From: Desulfobulbaceae bacterium BRH_c16a | GTDB lineage: Bacteria; Desulfobacterota; Desulfobulbia; Desulfobulbales; Desulfocapsaceae | Direction: 5' to 3' | NCBI GenBank assembly: GCA_000961725.1 | Contig: LADS01000058.1 | Span: 186,001-250,000 of the forward strand | Length of the DNA: 64,000 bases | Notes under the pieces: model-generated | The model's input: only the letters and a program-made list of their open reading frames with translations | Databases searched by the model: none | What the model was told of the DNA's origin: nothing | Translations under genes and position numbers: made by a program | Shown: in pieces, positions 50,872 to 58,687 of the stretch | Layout of the letters: every line of letters begins with the position of its first letter | Numbering within the stretch: position 1 is the first letter of the stretch

Positions 50872-51312
50872 ATGCGTTGGAGCTATAAGACAGTACATTA
50901 TGAAATGAAAAAAGAGGGGCTGCTGGGCAGCGCCTTCCTCGATGAATCGGAGGTGGAACTCTCTTTGAATGAATATGGCAAGGCCGGCTGGGAGCTTGTT
51001 TCCATCCTTGAAACCCATGACGGGCTGATCGCGGTTTTCAAGCAGCCGCTGAGTCTTGGCAGTCGTTCGCTTCGGCTTCATGGCGAAGAATTTGAAGACC
51101 GGGTTCTTCCTTCAAGGCCTGAAAAGAGCAGAAGAGAGATCCCGGAATCGAGGGTGAAGCCGGTAATCGAGGAGGTCGATCAGGAACTTGTACCTGTCGA
51201 TGAATACGAAGTCATTGAGGAAGAGCCTGAAATCGAAGAAAAGACAGTGCCGTCTAAGCCTGAGCAGTCCAAGGTGTCTTCAAACGATGTCGGAGCAATT
51301 CGAATCGAGTAG
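50872..51312 (+). CDS. DUF4177 domain protein with acidic tail
   Basis: 146 residues from the ATG at 50872; AAGGTGAAAAGGA is upstream. MRWSYKTVHYEMKKEGLL and SLNEYGKAGWELVSILETHDGLIAVFKQPL (split) are the DUF4177 core: strand, Leu-rich helix and GWELV. The last 70 residues are charged and Pro/Glu-rich, probably disordered. Function of the domain is unknown. It follows the MORN gene and ends at a strong bidirectional hairpin. Confidence 0.8.
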   Translation: MRWSYKTVHYEMKKEGLLGSAFLDESEVELSLNEYGKAGWELVSILETHDGLIAVFKQPLSLGSRSLRLHGEEFEDRVLPSRPEKSRREIPESRVKPVIEEVDQELVPVDEYEVIEEEPEIEEKTVPSKPEQSKVSSNDVGAIRIE

Positions 51313-51319
51313 TCTCGGG

Positions 51320-51354
51320 AAAGAGTATCCGGGGGTGAAACCGGATACTCTTTT
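51320..51354. terminator. Bidirectional terminator between DUF4177 gene and feoB
   Basis: AAAGAGTATCCGG (51320-51332) pairs with CCGGATACTCTTTT (51341-51354) around GGGTGAAA. An A-rich start and T-rich end allow use from both strands between the convergent genes. Confidence 0.85.
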
Positions 51355-51375
51355 CAAGGCATTGCCGCCTGTCTC

Positions 51376-53583
51376 TTACCCCAGGTTGAGCAGTGTACCG
51401 ATCTGGAAAATCGCAACAGCCATTAAAAATGCAAAGATGGTGTTGAACCCCATGGAAAAGAATGCCCACTTCCAGGAAGACTCTTTAGCAATACAGACAA
51501 CTGTGACAAAGCACGGTGAGTAGAACATGATGAAAACCAGGGCGGCTACGGCAACTATCCTGTTCCAGTGAGAATCTTTCTGCAACCGCTGGCCAAGCGA
51601 CATTGACTCTTCCACATCGACTTCCCCCATGGAATAGGCGGTCCCCAAGGTCGAAACAATGACTTCCTTGGCGGCAAACCCGCCGACCAGGGCAATATTG
51701 GTCCGCCAGTCAAATCCTGCGTATTGCGACAGGGATTCCAGGCTCGTGCCCATCCTTCCGGCAATCGAATTCCTCAGAGCGGCTTCCGCCTCCTCATTGT
51801 TGAGCGCGGCAAGACGTGCGTCAATTTGCTCTGCCTGTTCGGATATACTTTCCATGGCCGAGGTGCTTGCCGGTATTATTGCCGGGGAGTTCCCGCTGAG
51901 TATCGCCTCGCGCCTTTGAGCAAAATCCGCCGAGGTCTGCTCCGGCAGTCCGGGATAGGTCATCAGGGCCCAAAGGAGGATGGAGATCCCCAGGATGACG
52001 GTTCCCGCCTTTTTAATATACTGGTAGGTCCGTTCCCAGGTATGGATGAGCAGTCCGCGCATGGTCGGGAAGCGGTATGGCGGCAGTTCCATGACAAATG
52101 GCGTAGGCGCACCTCTCAGCACGGTCGAGCGCAGCAGTTTGGCGGCAAGCAGAGCGACAACCCAGGCCAGCATGGTGAAGAGAAACATGTACCTGGCTTT
52201 GTTCTCGCTGAAAAAAGCGCCGATGAGCAGGGCAAGGACGGGGAGTTTTGCCCCGCAGTTCATCAGCGGCACGGTCAGCAGCGTCGCCATCCGCTCCTTG
52301 GGGGAACGGAGGGTGCGCGCCGCCATGACTCCGGGTACCGCGCAACCGCCGGCTATGCCGCCGGAAACAATGAAAGGCATGACCGACGAGCCATGCAGGC
52401 CGAAGATCCTGAAAACTCTGTCCATCATGAAGGCGACACGGGCCAGATATCCCGAATCCTCGAGGATGGCAATGCCGAAAAACATGAACATGATCAGCGG
52501 CACGAAACCGAGAACACCACCGACGCCATCGATGATGCCCGAGATAATCAGCGATTTGAGTGCACCGTCCGGCAGGGTTTGCTCGACAATATTGCTCAGC
52601 CAGCCGAAGCCCTGTTCCAGCCAGGCGACCGGAGCCTCGCTCCAGCCGAAGGTGAATTTGTATAAAAGAAAGAGGATGAGAAACATAATCGCCGGTCCGA
52701 CCAGCCGGTTGGTAAGAACCTTGTCTATCTTATCCGAAGCGTAGAGCCGGTCGGAGTCGAACTTTCTTGTTATGACCCCCTGCATGAGCAGAGATTTGAT
52801 GTATCCGTAGCGATGGTCGGCAATGATTGCCTCGGGATACACATCAAGGGTTGTCTTGGTGTGCGCGGTGATTCCGGTAACTATTTCTTCCAGGGCCTGC
52901 GCTGTGTCTGGCTCGATCTCCCGGCCTTTCTCGAGGATCTGTTCATCGTTTTCGAGATATTTGATGGCGGTGTACCTGGCATGGTAGGTATCCGTCATGA
53001 AGGCCGTAGTGTCGATGCGTGCGATCAGTTCGGTGAGGCTGGTATCGAGATCGTCGCCGTATGAAATATCCAGGGGCTGCCAGGCATTCTTCTCCGCTGC
53101 CTGGCGAAGGGCCGCATTCAGCAGATCCTCTTTGCCGAAACCGCTGCGAGCGATGATGGGTATTACCGGAACCCGGAGATGTTTTTCGAGGATGTCGGCC
53201 CTGATCTCTATGCCGCGGTCTTTGGCCACATCCATCATATTCAGGGCAACGACAAGGGGCACGCCAAGTTCCAGAAGCTGGCAGGTGAGGTAAAGGTTGC
53301 GTTCCAGATTTGAGGCATCGACGATATTGATAACTACCTGCGGCCGGTTGTAAACGAGGTAGTCGCGGGCGACGAGTTCTTCGGCGGAATATGCGGTCAT
53401 CGAATAGGTGCCAGGAAGATCGGTGATGATAATCTTCCGGCCTTGATAATGAAGATAACCTTCCTTGTGATCGACCGTAATTCCGGGATAGTTGCCGACA
53501 TGTTGTCGAGCACCTGTCAATTGATTGAAAAGAGTGGTTTTGCCTGCGTTGGGATTGCCCGCCAGGGCCATTTTCAGCTGCAT
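51376..53583 (-). CDS. feoB: Ferrous iron transporter FeoB
   Basis: 735 residues. The N-terminal G domain has GNPNAGKTTLFNQLTG (G1), ITDLPGTYS (G3) and ALNMMDVA (G4). A helical GDI-like domain follows, then the membrane part with two GATE modules (GVLGFVPLIMFMFFGIAI and the GCAVPGVMAARTLR segment) for Fe2+ transport across the inner membrane. A ferrous-iron importer suited to anoxic life. Last gene of the minus-strand feo cluster after three feoA genes. Confidence 0.97.
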   Translation of the reverse strand: MQLKMALAGNPNAGKTTLFNQLTGARQHVGNYPGITVDHKEGYLHYQGRKIIITDLPGTYSMTAYSAEELVARDYLVYNRPQVVINIVDASNLERNLYLTCQLLELGVPLVVALNMMDVAKDRGIEIRADILEKHLRVPVIPIIARSGFGKEDLLNAALRQAAEKNAWQPLDISYGDDLDTSLTELIARIDTTAFMTDTYHARYTAIKYLENDEQILEKGREIEPDTAQALEEIVTGITAHTKTTLDVYPEAIIADHRYGYIKSLLMQGVITRKFDSDRLYASDKIDKVLTNRLVGPAIMFLILFLLYKFTFGWSEAPVAWLEQGFGWLSNIVEQTLPDGALKSLIISGIIDGVGGVLGFVPLIMFMFFGIAILEDSGYLARVAFMMDRVFRIFGLHGSSVMPFIVSGGIAGGCAVPGVMAARTLRSPKERMATLLTVPLMNCGAKLPVLALLIGAFFSENKARYMFLFTMLAWVVALLAAKLLRSTVLRGAPTPFVMELPPYRFPTMRGLLIHTWERTYQYIKKAGTVILGISILLWALMTYPGLPEQTSADFAQRREAILSGNSPAIIPASTSAMESISEQAEQIDARLAALNNEEAEAALRNSIAGRMGTSLESLSQYAGFDWRTNIALVGGFAAKEVIVSTLGTAYSMGEVDVEESMSLGQRLQKDSHWNRIVAVAALVFIMFYSPCFVTVVCIAKESSWKWAFFSMGFNTIFAFLMAVAIFQIGTLLNLG

Positions 53584-53649
53584 CGGTCTATGTCGTCTTT
53601 AAGTTATTGTGATGAAAGAGAAGAGTAACAAACAGTTGAGATATGAGGG

Positions 53650-53883
53650 TCAGTCGACGGTGACAAAAATATGGTCTGCTTCATTGTTGCGGAGAGTGAG
53701 AGTTGTCTCCAGTACTTTTATTGCAACGGGATCATAGAGCGGAGCCCGGCCACAGATTGAGATTTCGGCGCCTGGGACAAGGCCCATTTCTCGCAGGCGA
53801 TGGCCGAGCTGACCCGACACACTGATGGATTTGATGATTCCTTTTTGATTTTTCTGCATCTCGCGTAAATTGACGGTGCTCAA
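53650..53883 (-). CDS. feoA: FeoA domain protein (next to feoB)
   Basis: 77 residues, TTG start with AAGGAG upstream. GIIKSISVSGQLGHRLREMGLVPGAEI and LYDPVAIKVLETTLTLRNNEADHI (split) are the SH3-like FeoA fold. FeoA aids FeoB, probably by binding its G domain. Very similar in order of motifs to the FeoA at 54761. Confidence 0.92.
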   Translation of the reverse strand: MSTVNLREMQKNQKGIIKSISVSGQLGHRLREMGLVPGAEISICGRAPLYDPVAIKVLETTLTLRNNEADHIFVTVD

Positions 53884-53918
53884 TCTCTTTCTCCTTTTGG
53901 CAGAGGGTTTTTTGTTTT

Positions 53919-54092
53919 TTATTTTTCATCTTCGGGTGGGCAGGGTGAACCGGGATTGCACGAACAGCAACCCCCACCGCAGGAAATTTGTCCTTTTTTG
54001 TCGATGGCCGCTCGCCATTGCCGCCAGAATTTCCGACCGATAAAAAAGGCACTGACAGCAATTATCGTCCAGACAATTATTGATTGGATCAT
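53919..54092 (-). CDS. FeoB-associated cysteine-rich membrane protein
   Basis: 57 residues. ATG at 54092 with AAGGTG upstream. One transmembrane helix (IIVWTIIAVSAFFIG) is followed by a basic segment (RKFWRQWRAAIDKKG) and a cysteine-rich tail ISCGGGCCSCNPGSPCP. This matches the small FeoB-associated Cys-rich family, whose role in iron uptake may be to stabilise FeoB. It lies between the second and third feoA genes. Confidence 0.9.
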   Translation of the reverse strand: MIQSIIVWTIIAVSAFFIGRKFWRQWRAAIDKKGQISCGGGCCSCNPGSPCPPEDEK

Positions 54093-54104
54093 ATTTCACC
54101 TTGA

Positions 54105-54120
54105 GTTAGGAGCAACTAAC
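54105..54120. promoter_or_regulatory. GTTAG-N6-CTAAC inverted repeat upstream of the Cys-rich Feo gene
   Basis: GTTAG at 54105-54109 and CTAAC at 54116-54120, 13 bases before the ATG on the minus strand. It resembles the palindromes upstream of feoA at 54.5 kb in its TTAG/CTAA ends. It could be a repressor site or a ribosome-site hairpin. Confidence 0.35.
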
Positions 54121-54180
54121 TGATTGGGCAAAAAATAAGTCCGAATACATCGGACCGTTGAGACTGCTTAGTTGTTTTGA

Positions 54181-54492
54181 CTACAGGCTTGTTACAAAAA
54201 TATTGGCAGAAATGTCAGCGTCGAGGCTGATTGTCCCTCCGTGCACTTTGAGAATACACCGGTTGCCGTTTTCAGCGCAGACGATATCGGCCTCAACCCC
54301 GGGATATACGCCCATTGAAGCCATCCGGGCACAGATTTTTCGGTCACCTGTTATTTTGCAGACTTTTACACGGCCAGGTTGACCTTTCTTCGTGAGTGGT
54401 GCAATCAAGTCGTGGCATTGCTTTCCGGCAAAGCATGCTTTGATCTTGTCGGTGAAACAGCAACTGTTTTTCATTTTGCTTTTTTGACGCAT
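54181..54492 (-). CDS. FeoA domain protein with cysteine/lysine N-terminus
   Basis: 103 residues from the ATG at 54492 with GGGAGAG upstream. The N-terminal 35 residues contain SCCFTDKIKACFAGKQCHD, four cysteines not typical of FeoA. RVKVCKITGDRKICARMASMGVYPGVEADI and ILKVHGGTISLDADISANIFV (split) are the FeoA fold. Palindromes at 54516-54587 upstream may bind an iron regulator. Confidence 0.85.
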   Translation of the reverse strand: MRQKSKMKNSCCFTDKIKACFAGKQCHDLIAPLTKKGQPGRVKVCKITGDRKICARMASMGVYPGVEADIVCAENGNRCILKVHGGTISLDADISANIFVTSL

Positions 54493-54515
54493 TCCACTCT
54501 CCCTTTTGATACTTC

Positions 54516-54587
54516 TTTAGGTAACCCAAACAATAACTTCAGTCAACACTTTTTTCAAGAAGAATGAATATGATTAGGACGTCCTAA
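54516..54587. promoter_or_regulatory. Two palindromes upstream of feoA, possible iron-regulator boxes
   Basis: TTAGGACGTCCTAA at 54574-54587 is a perfect 14-bp palindrome; TTTAGGTAACCCAAA at 54516-54530 is an imperfect one with the same TTAGG/CC outline. This outline recalls DtxR/IdeR-type boxes (TTAGGT...ACCTAA), an inference only. Confidence 0.4.
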
Positions 54588-54605
54588 CAAGAAGTATGGA
54601 GGATA

Positions 54606-54757
54606 AAGATTTTCGAACAATTCGAAAATCTTCAGGAAAGCTTCGGCTGTTTTTATATGGCTTGGCGCGGAGTGCCGAAGGGGAGGCCATGCGGGTCTCC
54701 CCCGGTCGATATTTTCCAAGTTTTGAGATGTGGATTTATTCCCGGGAACGAATAAAT
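54606..54757. other. Two hairpins between feoA genes
   Basis: AAGATTTTCGAA-CAA-TTCGAAAATCTT at 54606-54632 is a perfect 12-bp stem. ATTTATTC-CCGGGAAC-GAATAAAT at 54734-54757 is a perfect 8-bp stem just beyond the feoA stop at 54761, with Ts on the plus side only. They could cause partial termination between the first feoA and the rest of the cluster. No gene is visible here. Confidence 0.5.
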
Positions 54758-54760
54758 TTT

Positions 54761-55003
54761 TCACTGCTGTTCCGCTATTTCCACCAGAATGAAATCCGCC
54801 TCGTTGTTTCGCAGGGTTAGAGTGCAATCCATGACCCGGAGTGCCACGGGGTCATTCAGGGGAGCCCTGCCTTGCACCGTTATTTCCGTGCCCGGGACCA
54901 GCCCCATCTCTCGTATCCTCCGGCCAAGTTCTCCGCCGACTTTAACAGATTTTATAATGCCGGATTGATGTTTTGCCATCAGGCGCATATTGATAATAGC
55001 CAT
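54761..55003 (-). CDS. feoA: FeoA domain protein (first of the feo cluster)
   Basis: 80 residues from the ATG at 55003 with GCAGGAA upstream; an in-frame start three codons earlier exists. GIIKSVKVGGELGRRIREMGLVPGTEI and LNDPVALRVMDCTLTLRNNEADFI (split) match FeoA and are close to the copy beside feoB, so the two look like a duplication. Cytoplasmic FeoB helper. Confidence 0.92.
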   Translation of the reverse strand: MAIINMRLMAKHQSGIIKSVKVGGELGRRIREMGLVPGTEITVQGRAPLNDPVALRVMDCTLTLRNNEADFILVEIAEQQ

Positions 55004-55047
55004 TTCCTGCAATCCTTAAAAACGCGGGTATATATGGTGAAGTTGCC

Positions 55048-56733
55048 TTATTTATTATTTGCCTGCCAGGAATCTCTTAATGTAACCGTTCGATTAAATA
55101 TCGGTGCGCCGATTTTCGATTCGAGCGAGTCGGCGCAGAAATATCCCATCCGTTCGAATTGCACGCTTTCACCAGGCTTCACCTGCATCAGACTGGGTTC
55201 GGCCATTGCCGCGTCGATCACCACTTTGGAGTGGGGGTTCAGCTGCAGGAGAAAATCGACATCCTTATCGGCTTCCGGATCTTCCTCCTTGAAGAGCCGG
55301 TCATACAACCTGACCGTTACCGGTACCGCTTTCTCCGCCGAGACCCAGTGAATGATTCCTTTGACCTTGCGGCCATCGGGGGTGGCGCCTCCTCCCGATT
55401 CAGGATCGTAGGTGCAGTGGATTTCGGTGATCTTGCCGGTTTCGTCCTGCGTATGGGAAACATAGCGGATCAGGTAACCGAAGCGAAGACGAACTTCCCG
55501 GTCCGGTCCCAGGCGGTGGTATTTCTTGGGGGGATCTTCCATGAAATCGTCGCGCTCGATGAAGATTTCCCTGGTGAAAGGTACTGTCCGTTCCCCCATG
55601 GCAGGGTTCTGCGGGTGATTCAGGATCACCAGCTCCTCGACTTTCCCGGCCGGATAATTATCGATAATTACTTTCACCGGGTCGAGAACACACATCCTGC
55701 GCGGCGCATTGACGTTCAGGTCATTGCGGATTTCGTTTTCCAGCACGGCCATATCGATGCGGCTTTCGCTTTTGCCGATACCGATTGTCCGACAGAAATT
55801 GCGGAGCGATGCCGGCGTGTAGCCTCGGCGCCGCAGACCGGAAATGGTCAGCATTCGCGGATCGTCCCAGCCATCGACGTAGTTTCCGACCACCATCTTC
55901 AAGAGCTTGCGCTTACTCATGACGGTATAGGTCAGATTTAGCCGGGCAAATTCAATCTGGCGGGGATGGCAGGGAGTATTCAGGGTGTCGAGTACCCAGT
56001 CGTACAGGGGGCGGTGGTCCTCGAACTCCAAAGTGCAGAGGGAGTGGGTGATACTTTCCAGCATATCGGAGAGACAGTGGGTGTAATCGTACATGGGGTA
56101 GATCTGCCACGTATCGCCGGTCCGGTGATGATGGACTTTGAGAATCCGGTAGATGACCGGGTCTCTCATGTTGAGGTTGGGTGAAGCCATATCTATCTTG
56201 GCTCTAAGGACATGGCTGCCTTCGTCGAATTCACCGTTTTTCATGCGGAGGAACAGCTCGAGATTCTCGGCGACGCTTCGGTTCCGGTAAGGACTTTCCT
56301 TGCCTGGTTCGGTGAGTGTGCCGCGATACTCGCGCATTTCATTCGGAGTCAGCTGGCAGACATAGGCCTTTTCCAGCTTGATCAGTTCGACCGCGAAATC
56401 AAAAAGCTGCGGAAAATAGTTGGAAGCATACAGGGCTTTGTCGCCCCAGCTGAAACCAAGCCATTTGACGTCTTCCATGATCGATTCGACATAGGTGACA
56501 TCTTCCTTGCTTGGGTTGGTATCATCGAACCGCAGGTTGCAGGTGCCGCCGGTTTCTTCCGCTATGCCGAAATTCAGACAGATCGATTTGGCATGGCCGA
56601 TATGGAGAAAGCCGTTTGGCTCCGGCGGAAACCTGGTGATGATCCCCTGGTGTTTGCCGGCTTGCAGGTCATCGGCAACTATCTGGCGAATGAAGTCAAG
56701 CGGCCTGTGTTCTGAATCGTCTCTTTTTTCCAT
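55048..56733 (-). CDS. glnS: Glutaminyl-tRNA synthetase
   Basis: 561 residues. PEPNGFLHIGHAKSICLNFG holds the HIGH motif with the GlnRS-specific Gly/His context, and TYTVMSKRKLLKMV the KMSKS-type loop. RFDDTNPSKEDVTYVESI, YDFTHCLSD-type YDYTHCLSDML and the C-terminal beta-barrel anticodon domains complete it. Presence of a GlnRS suggests tRNA-Gln is charged directly. Adjacent to gltX in the same direction; the order is glnS downstream of gltX. Confidence 0.97.
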   Translation of the reverse strand: MEKRDDSEHRPLDFIRQIVADDLQAGKHQGIITRFPPEPNGFLHIGHAKSICLNFGIAEETGGTCNLRFDDTNPSKEDVTYVESIMEDVKWLGFSWGDKALYASNYFPQLFDFAVELIKLEKAYVCQLTPNEMREYRGTLTEPGKESPYRNRSVAENLELFLRMKNGEFDEGSHVLRAKIDMASPNLNMRDPVIYRILKVHHHRTGDTWQIYPMYDYTHCLSDMLESITHSLCTLEFEDHRPLYDWVLDTLNTPCHPRQIEFARLNLTYTVMSKRKLLKMVVGNYVDGWDDPRMLTISGLRRRGYTPASLRNFCRTIGIGKSESRIDMAVLENEIRNDLNVNAPRRMCVLDPVKVIIDNYPAGKVEELVILNHPQNPAMGERTVPFTREIFIERDDFMEDPPKKYHRLGPDREVRLRFGYLIRYVSHTQDETGKITEIHCTYDPESGGGATPDGRKVKGIIHWVSAEKAVPVTVRLYDRLFKEEDPEADKDVDFLLQLNPHSKVVIDAAMAEPSLMQVKPGESVQFERMGYFCADSLESKIGAPIFNRTVTLRDSWQANNK

Positions 56734-56760
56734 GAGTATGCCAGGTTAAAGATGAGTAAA

Positions 56761-58245
56761 TTAAGATGATTGAAAAGGTTTCTTTACGCCCCTGAGTCGC
56801 CGGACCACCCGATCTCTGCCGAGGGTCAGGACGATGTCGAACATCGATGGACCGGCGAGCTGGCCGGTAAGTACGGTGCGCATGGCGTTAATAATAATCC
56901 CCGGTTTTATCTCGAGTTCATCGGCCAGGTCCCGCGCGATTTTTTCGGTTTCCTCCAAAGTGAAATCGGTACATCGCTCATATCTGTCGGCGAGCTCAGG
57001 GAGCCACTCCTGCAGACCCGGATGCTTCAGCACATTTTTTTCCAGCGGCTTGGCATCGACCGTAAAATCGTCGGCAAAATAGGCTCTGCCGAGGGTGGTG
57101 AAATCCTTGAGAGTATGAAAACGGTCTCTTATCAGGGCCAGGGTACCAAGGTACCAGTCTTTTTTGCCGGCGGCGTATTCTTCATCCCAGAGATTCTCGG
57201 CAACCAGTTCCTTCTCGATCATTTGTCCCAGTTCGGCGATGCCCATTGTGCGCAGATAATGTTCATTTATATGCATCGCTTTCGGATCGGTAAAGAATTT
57301 CGGATCATCTTTGCGGTAATTGAAAATGGCACTGCTTTTATTGATCCGCTCGAGCGAAAAGTCCCTGATCAGTTCTTCCCTGGAAAAGATTTCCCGGTCG
57401 TTGCCGGCGGACCAGCCGAGAAGTGCAAGAAAATTGTTGAAAGCCCAGGGGATGAAGCCGTTATCGCGATAAAACTGCACCGCCACTATTTCGCCATGGC
57501 TGCGCTTGGAGATTTTCGCCTTCTTTGTGTCGAGGGTGAGCGGCATATGACCGAATACCGGCAGTGGGGCGTTGAGCGCCTCATACAGCAAAACCTGTTT
57601 GAGGGTGTTGGTCATATGGTCCTGGCCGCGGATTATGTGGGTGATCCTGTCTCTGATGTCGTCGACCACATTGCACAGCAGGTAGAGCGGTTTGCCGTTT
57701 GAGCGGACGATGACAAAGTCGTCGATCTCTGAATAGGCACACTCTATCCGACCGAAGACCTTATCGTCGTAGCCGAGCAGCCCGCTCCTCTCCGGGACTT
57801 TGAAACGAATGACAGAAGGCATGCCCGCGGCTTCTTTTTCGGCGATTTGATCGGCTGAAAGATTCCGGCAGGTCCGGTCATAGCCAAAGACCGTTTTGGC
57901 GGCGGAAGCGGCTTCGCGCTTTGCATCGAGTTCTTCCTTGGTGCAGAAGCATTTATAGGCGTTGCCCTGGACGAGGAGCCTGTTGGCGGCGGCTATGTGA
58001 TCGCTTTCAAAATCGGTCTGAAAATACGGGCCTTCGTCAAAATCGATGCCGAGCCATTCGAGTCCTTCCAGAATCCCCTGGATCGATTCCTGGGTTGAGC
58101 GTCCAACATCGGTGTCTTCGATACGAAGAATGAGTTTACCGCCGGTTTGCCTGGCGTAGAGCCAGTTGTAAAGAGCAGTTCTTGCCCCGCCGATATGCAG
58201 GTAACCTGTCGGGCTCGGCGGAAAACGCAATCTGGTTTCAGTCAT
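56761..58245 (-). CDS. gltX: Glutamyl-tRNA synthetase
   Basis: 494 residues, starting at the ATG at 58245, five bases after AAGGAG; a GTG two codons upstream is less likely. RFPPSPTGYLHIGGARTALY has the HIGH-type motif (HIGG) and KKAKISKRSHGEI the KMSKS-type loop. WLGIDFDEGPYFQTD and RIEDTDVGRSTQE are the GluRS signature for the bacterial type. Charges tRNA-Glu, with glnS next in the transcript. Confidence 0.97.
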   Translation of the reverse strand: MTETRLRFPPSPTGYLHIGGARTALYNWLYARQTGGKLILRIEDTDVGRSTQESIQGILEGLEWLGIDFDEGPYFQTDFESDHIAAANRLLVQGNAYKCFCTKEELDAKREAASAAKTVFGYDRTCRNLSADQIAEKEAAGMPSVIRFKVPERSGLLGYDDKVFGRIECAYSEIDDFVIVRSNGKPLYLLCNVVDDIRDRITHIIRGQDHMTNTLKQVLLYEALNAPLPVFGHMPLTLDTKKAKISKRSHGEIVAVQFYRDNGFIPWAFNNFLALLGWSAGNDREIFSREELIRDFSLERINKSSAIFNYRKDDPKFFTDPKAMHINEHYLRTMGIAELGQMIEKELVAENLWDEEYAAGKKDWYLGTLALIRDRFHTLKDFTTLGRAYFADDFTVDAKPLEKNVLKHPGLQEWLPELADRYERCTDFTLEETEKIARDLADELEIKPGIIINAMRTVLTGQLAGPSMFDIVLTLGRDRVVRRLRGVKKPFQSS

Positions 58246-58687
58246 GTTCACTCCTTTGGGGCAGTTACCGAACCTGCCGGAACAAAAAAATATGGAGTCG
58301 GTATCATTGCCTTTTGATGAAAGAAATGATCCGATCGGTGTCCGTAGCCTGTGAAGGAAAGATTACAGCGCGATATATATATCTTTTTCATTATCAATGT
58401 ACAACATTTTTACCGATGGGGCAATTTCCGAGAAAGGACCCGGTGAACCCGGATACTGTCTTTTGCGGTCAAAGCGCAAGGAGTCTCGAGAAAATCACTT
58501 TTTTTTCGGTTGTTCTCTCCAGGGGAACTTTGTATAGTTTTTCCTTCATTACCGAGATGTTGTTCCCATCCAATACATGCTGTTATTCGAAGTGAGCGGT
58601 TATTTTTCTTGCGGTTGGCCGGCCATGGGCGGGGATGTTCTCAGGGGCCGGAACAGTCGAGATCCAATTGCATTCAGGGGAGAGAAG
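58246..58687. other. Intergenic region between gltX and serA
   Basis: 442 bases holding the divergent promoters of gltX and serA. A perfect GGGAGAG ribosome site precedes serA. A plus-strand frame across the region has no family features and overlaps the gltX start; I do not regard it as a gene. No terminator or riboswitch is recognised. Confidence 0.5.

Noticed and set aside
58182..58595. 137-residue frame upstream of serA
   Set aside because: Overlaps the gltX start antisense, no family or ribosome site.
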